In this document: one piece after another, positions 60,779 through 64,000 of the stretch
Layout of the letters: every line of letters starts with the position of its first letter
Position numbering within the stretch: the first letter of the stretch is position 1
Origin: Enterobacter sp. CC120223-11
GTDB lineage: Bacteria > Pseudomonadota > Gammaproteobacteria > Enterobacterales > Enterobacteriaceae
Direction of reading: 5' to 3'
Length of the DNA stretch: 64,000 bases
Assembly: GCF_900215375.1 (NCBI RefSeq)
Contig: NZ_OBEF01000004.1
Span: 248,001-312,000 of the forward strand
Translations under genes and position numbers: made by a program
Notes under the pieces: model-generated
What the model saw: the letters and a program-made list of their open reading frames with translations, nothing else
The model's database searches: none
What the model was told of the DNA's origin: nothing

Positions 60779-62074
60779 ATGCGTAAAATTAAAGGGTTAC
60801 GTTGGTATATGATCGCACTGGTGACGCTTGGCACCGTGCTCGGTTACCTCACTCGTAACACCGTGGCCGCAGCCGCACCGACGTTGATGCAAGAGCTGCA
60901 CATCTCCACGCAGCAATACTCCTACATTATTGCCGCCTATTCCGCGGCATACACCGTAATGCAGCCAGTGGCTGGTTATGTGCTCGACCTGCTCGGCACC
61001 AAAATTGGCTACGCCATGTTTGCCGTACTCTGGGCCTGCTTCTGTGGCGCAACGGCGCTGGCAGGCAGCTGGGGCGGCCTGGCCCTGGCGCGTGGTGCGG
61101 TCGGCGCGGCTGAAGCCGCAATGATCCCTGCGGGCCTGAAAGCAAGCTCCGAATGGTTCCCTGCGAAAGAACGTTCTGTGGCGGTGGGCTACTTCAACGT
61201 GGGCTCCTCCATTGGCGCGATGATTGCGCCACCGCTGGTCGTCTGGGCTATCGTGATGCACAGCTGGCAGATGGCGTTCATCATTTCCGGCGTGCTGAGC
61301 TTCGCCTGGGCAATGGCCTGGCTTATCTTCTATAAGCATCCGCGCGATCAGAAAAAATTAAGCGATGAAGAACGCGAGTACATCATCGGCGGTCAGGAAG
61401 CACAGCATCAGACCAACAACGCTAAGAAGATGTCGGCGATGCAGATCATCCGCAGCCGCCAGTTCTGGGGCATTGCGCTGCCACGCTTCCTGGCAGAACC
61501 GGCCTGGGGTACTTTCAACGCCTGGATCCCGCTGTTCATGTTTAAAGTCTACGGCTTTGACCTGAAGCACATCGCGATGTTTGCCTGGATGCCAATGCTG
61601 TTTGCCGACCTCGGCTGCGTCGTCGGCGGCTATCTGCCTCCGTTCTTCCAGCGCATCTTCGGTGTGAACCTGATTGTCTCCCGTAAACTGGTTGTCACCA
61701 TGGGCGCGGTGCTGATGATTGGCCCGGGCATGATTGGCCTGTTCACCAGCCCGTACGTGGCAATTGCCCTGCTGTGCGTCGGTGGCTTTGCTCACCAGGC
61801 GCTGTCCGGGGCGCTGATCACGCTCTCTTCCGATGTGTTTGGTCGTAACGAAGTAGCCACCGCAAATGGCCTGACCGGCATGGCTGCATGGACCGCAAGC
61901 ACCATGTTCGCACTGGTTGTCGGTGCGCTGGCAGATACCCTCGGCTTCAGCCCTCTGTTCGCGGTTTTGGCCCTGTTTGACCTGCTCGGTGCCGTGGTCA
62001 TCTGGACCGTGTTGCAGAACAAGCCCGCGGCGGAAAATACGCAGAGCGTTGGCGGTCCGGCGACGCAGAGCTAA
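60779..62074 (+). CDS. exuT: Hexuronate transporter ExuT (MFS)
   Basis: A 431-aa, 12-helix major facilitator of the anion:cation symporter family. Landmarks are GYLTRNTVAAAAPTLMQELH at the N-terminus and ASSEWFPAKERSVAVGYFN, the family's motif between helices 4 and 5. It imports galacturonate and glucuronate with protons. ACGAGG lies about 7 nt before the ATG. Confidence 0.96.
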   Translation: MRKIKGLRWYMIALVTLGTVLGYLTRNTVAAAAPTLMQELHISTQQYSYIIAAYSAAYTVMQPVAGYVLDLLGTKIGYAMFAVLWACFCGATALAGSWGGLALARGAVGAAEAAMIPAGLKASSEWFPAKERSVAVGYFNVGSSIGAMIAPPLVVWAIVMHSWQMAFIISGVLSFAWAMAWLIFYKHPRDQKKLSDEEREYIIGGQEAQHQTNNAKKMSAMQIIRSRQFWGIALPRFLAEPAWGTFNAWIPLFMFKVYGFDLKHIAMFAWMPMLFADLGCVVGGYLPPFFQRIFGVNLIVSRKLVVTMGAVLMIGPGMIGLFTSPYVAIALLCVGGFAHQALSGALITLSSDVFGRNEVATANGLTGMAAWTASTMFALVVGALADTLGFSPLFAVLALFDLLGAVVIWTVLQNKPAAENTQSVGGPATQS

Positions 62075-62093
62075 GACGCATTATTGTGACGCG

Positions 62094-62119
62094 AAAGCCG
62101 CTCCTGGAGCGGCTTTTTG
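62094..62119 (+). terminator. exuT terminator
   Basis: AGCCGCTC and GAGCGGCT form a tight hairpin, followed by TTTTTGTTG. Confidence 0.85.
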
Positions 62120-62150
62120 TTGTTTCAGGGTGGTGAGTTTTGGGTAAAAG

Positions 62151-62164
62151 TGGTATAACAAATT
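62151..62164 (+). promoter_or_regulatory. ExuR-like box upstream of exuR
   Basis: TGGTATAACAAATT lies 28 nt before the exuR ATG. It resembles ExuR/UxuR operators and suggests autoregulation. Confidence 0.6.
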
Positions 62165-62192
62165 CTCATGCCGTACCCTGCCTGGAGCGAAT

Positions 62193-62969
62193 ATGGAAAT
62201 CACGGAACCACGCCGTTTATATCAACAGCTTGCCGCTGAGCTGAAAGATCGCATCGAGCAAGGCGCTTATCATGTGGGCGATAAACTGCCTGCTGAGCGT
62301 TTTATTGCCGATGAGAAGAACGTCAGCCGTACGGTTGTCCGTGAAGCCATCATCATGCTGGAAGTCGAAGGCTACGTTGAAGTGCGTAAAGGCTCCGGTA
62401 TTCATGTTATTTCCAGCACCGCGAAGCACTACCAGGCACCGGATGCGTCCCAGGAGTTTGCCAGCTATGGCCCGTTCGAGCTTCTGCAGGCCCGCCAGCT
62501 GATTGAGAGCAATATTGCTGAATTTGCCGCGACCCAGGTCACCAAGCAGGACATCATGAAGCTGATGGAGATCCAGGAAAAGGCGCGCAAAGAGAAGTGC
62601 TTCCGCGACTCGGAATGGGATTTGCAGTTCCACGTTCAGGTGGCGCTCGCCACGCAAAACACGGCGCTCGCCGCTATTGTCGAAAAAATGTGGACCCAGC
62701 GCGTACATAATCCGTACTGGAAAAAACTGCACGATCATATCGATCTGCGCACCGTCGATAACTGGTGTGACGATCACGACCAAATCTTAAAAGCGCTGAT
62801 TCGCAAAGACCCGCACGCGGCGAAACTGGCGATGTGGCAGCATCTGGAAAACACTAAGCTGATGCTGTTTAACGAAACCAGCGATGATTTTGAATTCAAT
62901 GCTGACCGTTACCTGTTTGCGGAAAACCCGGTGGTTCACCTCGATACGGCCGCTAACGGCGTAAAATAA
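62193..62969 (+). CDS. exuR: ExuR, GntR/FadR-family repressor of the hexuronate regulon
   Basis: A 258-aa protein, the E. coli ExuR length. The winged helix reads [20 protein letters not shown] and [20 protein letters not shown]. The C-terminal FCD ligand domain includes [20 protein letters not shown] and [15 protein letters not shown], with metal/ligand His residues. Galacturonate-type ligands release it from uxaCA, exuT and its own promoter. Confidence 0.96.
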   Translation: MEITEPRRLYQQLAAELKDRIEQGAYHVGDKLPAERFIADEKNVSRTVVREAIIMLEVEGYVEVRKGSGIHVISSTAKHYQAPDASQEFASYGPFELLQARQLIESNIAEFAATQVTKQDIMKLMEIQEKARKEKCFRDSEWDLQFHVQVALATQNTALAAIVEKMWTQRVHNPYWKKLHDHIDLRTVDNWCDDHDQILKALIRKDPHAAKLAMWQHLENTKLMLFNETSDDFEFNADRYLFAENPVVHLDTAANGVK

Positions 62970-63285
62970 GATTTTCCCCACCCTCGGCCTCCCGTCGAGG
63001 GTAAGTTAACCCACTATAGTGTCAGCCTGTGTAAAATCCCTCGCCTCTCCCCTCTTCAGAACGCAAAATCATCCAGCAACAGTCTGCAATTTCTGTGACG
63101 CAGAAGCCCAGGCTTTGTTACACTTAGATGCATTTTGTCGTTCACGGAACGGACTTTCCCGCTTCGTGTGAACATGGATAAGTTCGGAACGTATTGCCCG
63201 CGTCCATAATCAATCAATAAAAAACCAACGACCGGCAGAAAAGCGCGTTCAGGCGTGACATTAATCGATGTACCAGGAATCGTGA
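62970..63285. other. 316-bp intergenic region between exuR and yqjA
   Basis: A hairpin after exuR (ACCCTCG at 62980-62986, CGAGGGT at 62996-63002) lacks a T-run. The rest should hold the yqjA promoter. In E. coli yqjA is under CpxR, but I see no clear GTAAA-N5-GTAAA pair here. Confidence 0.45.
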
Positions 63286-63948
63286 ATGGAACTGTTAACC
63301 CAATTACTTGATGCCTTATGGAGCCAGGATTTCGAAACCCTCGCCAATCCTTCCCTGATAGGTATGCTTTATTTCGTATTATTTATGATTCTGTTCCTTG
63401 AGAACGGGATCCTGCCTGCTGCGTTTTTACCCGGTGACAGCCTGCTGATCCTGGTCGGCGTGTTGGTTGCTAAAGGCGTGATGGGCTTCCCACAGACCCT
63501 TTTCCTGCTCACGGTTGCCGCAAGCCTGGGATCCTGGGTCAGCTACATTCAGGGGCGTTGGCTCGGCAATACGCGCATTGTGCAAACCTGGATGTCGCAT
63601 CTGCCTGCACATTACCACCAGCGTGCGCATCACCTGTTCCATAAACATGGCTTATCCGCGCTGCTGGTTGGCCGTTTTATTGCCTTCGTACGTACCCTGC
63701 TGCCGACCATCGCCGGGCTGTCCGGCCTGAGCAGCGCCCGCTTCCAGTTCTTCAACTGGATGAGTGGCCTGCTGTGGGTGGTTATCCTGACGACGCTGGG
63801 TTATGCCCTGGGTAAAACCCCGGTATTCCAGAAGTACGAAGATGCGTTGATGTCCTGCCTGATGCTGTTACCGGTCGTGCTGCTGGTATTCGGCCTTATC
63901 GGCTCGCTGGTTGTGCTGTGGAAGAAAAAATACGGTAACCGGAGCTAA
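63286..63948 (+). CDS. yqjA: YqjA, DedA-family membrane protein
   Basis: A 220-aa inner-membrane protein of the DedA/SNARE-associated family. Landmarks are [20 protein letters not shown] and [19 protein letters not shown], the family's FxGRFxxxxR motif. DedA proteins are proton-coupled transporters or flippases for undecaprenyl phosphate and related lipids; YqjA with YghB supports alkaline tolerance and envelope integrity. It overlaps the mzrA ribosome site, forming an operon. Confidence 0.94.
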   Translation: MELLTQLLDALWSQDFETLANPSLIGMLYFVLFMILFLENGILPAAFLPGDSLLILVGVLVAKGVMGFPQTLFLLTVAASLGSWVSYIQGRWLGNTRIVQTWMSHLPAHYHQRAHHLFHKHGLSALLVGRFIAFVRTLLPTIAGLSGLSSARFQFFNWMSGLLWVVILTTLGYALGKTPVFQKYEDALMSCLMLLPVVLLVFGLIGSLVVLWKKKYGNRS

Positions 63949-63950
63949 GC

Positions 63951-64000
63951 ATGGGATTGCGCAACATCATCTTTCACCGATTTAGCCTCAGTCTCGGTGC
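63951..64000 (+). CDS. mzrA: MzrA (YqjB), EnvZ modulator, 5' end only
   Basis: An ATG 2 nt after the yqjA stop, with GGAG inside the yqjA end, opens a frame MGLRNIIFHRFSLSLG that runs off the window. In E. coli the gene directly after yqjA is mzrA, a small membrane protein connecting Cpx and EnvZ/OmpR. Only 16 codons are visible, so the call rests on position. Confidence 0.65.
   Translation, partial: MGLRNIIFHRFSLSLG

Overview
The window is an enterobacterial chromosome segment, most like Enterobacter, Leclercia, Lelliottia or a close relative. The right two thirds follow the E. coli K-12 order: tsaD, rpsU-dnaG-rpoD, mug, ileX, yqjH, aer, patA, fadH, rlmG, ygjP, ygjR, alx, sstT, ygjV, uxaA-uxaC, exuT, exuR, yqjA, mzrA. 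Protein similarity to the E. coli versions is high (judged from memory). The genus cannot be fixed from the sequence alone.

Left end (1-18 kb) is accessory. It holds an intimin/invasin-type inverse autotransporter cut by the window edge, a secreted chitin-active LPMO, an orphan prepilin peptidase, a MASE1 membrane protein without an output domain, a cytochrome b561-type protein and a secreted GH18 chitinase. A block of signalling genes follows: a ToxR/MarT-like membrane regulator overlapping a FidL-like partner, a short LuxR-type protein, a NarL/BvgA-type response regulator coupled to an EvgS/BvgS-like hybrid kinase, and a LuxR-type regulator whose receiver has lost its phospho-acceptor. A TonB-dependent copper receptor (OprC type) ends the block.

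From 18 to 24.8 kb is conserved core: tsaD, the rpsU-dnaG-rpoD macromolecular synthesis operon, a small lipoprotein gene, mug and the minor isoleucine tRNA ileX. The 3' half of ileX and its terminator are repeated as an imperfect 91-bp direct repeat 2,190 bp downstream. The repeats bracket a small AT-rich islet with a P2-type integrase remnant and two membrane-protein genes, the second resembling the putative abortive-infection family putAbiC. This is the best candidate for an undescribed system here. Beyond the right repeat are leftovers that look like a P4-type satellite.

From 28 to 35.5 kb, genes absent from this locus in K-12 are inserted: scsABCD (copper tolerance and periplasmic thiol redox), a second metNIQ-type transporter with tandem MetJ boxes at its start, and a J-domain protein. 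Then come yqjH (Fur box, no yqjI beside it), aer (sigma-28 promoter) and patA (sigma-54 promoter, TTG start). The complete AI-2 uptake and processing cluster lsrACDBFG/lsrRK sits between patA and fadH, where K-12 carries ygjH, ebg and ygjIJK. An ERIC element ends 11 bp before fadH. The alx leader is a yybP-ykoY manganese/pH riboswitch. The right end is the hexuronate regulon (uxaCA, exuT, exuR) with recognisable CRP and ExuR-like sites, then yqjA and the first codons of mzrA.

A G/A-rich palindromic intergenic repeat recurs in four gaps, three of them between convergent genes. In two of them it has expanded into tandem arrays with 47-49 bp periods.
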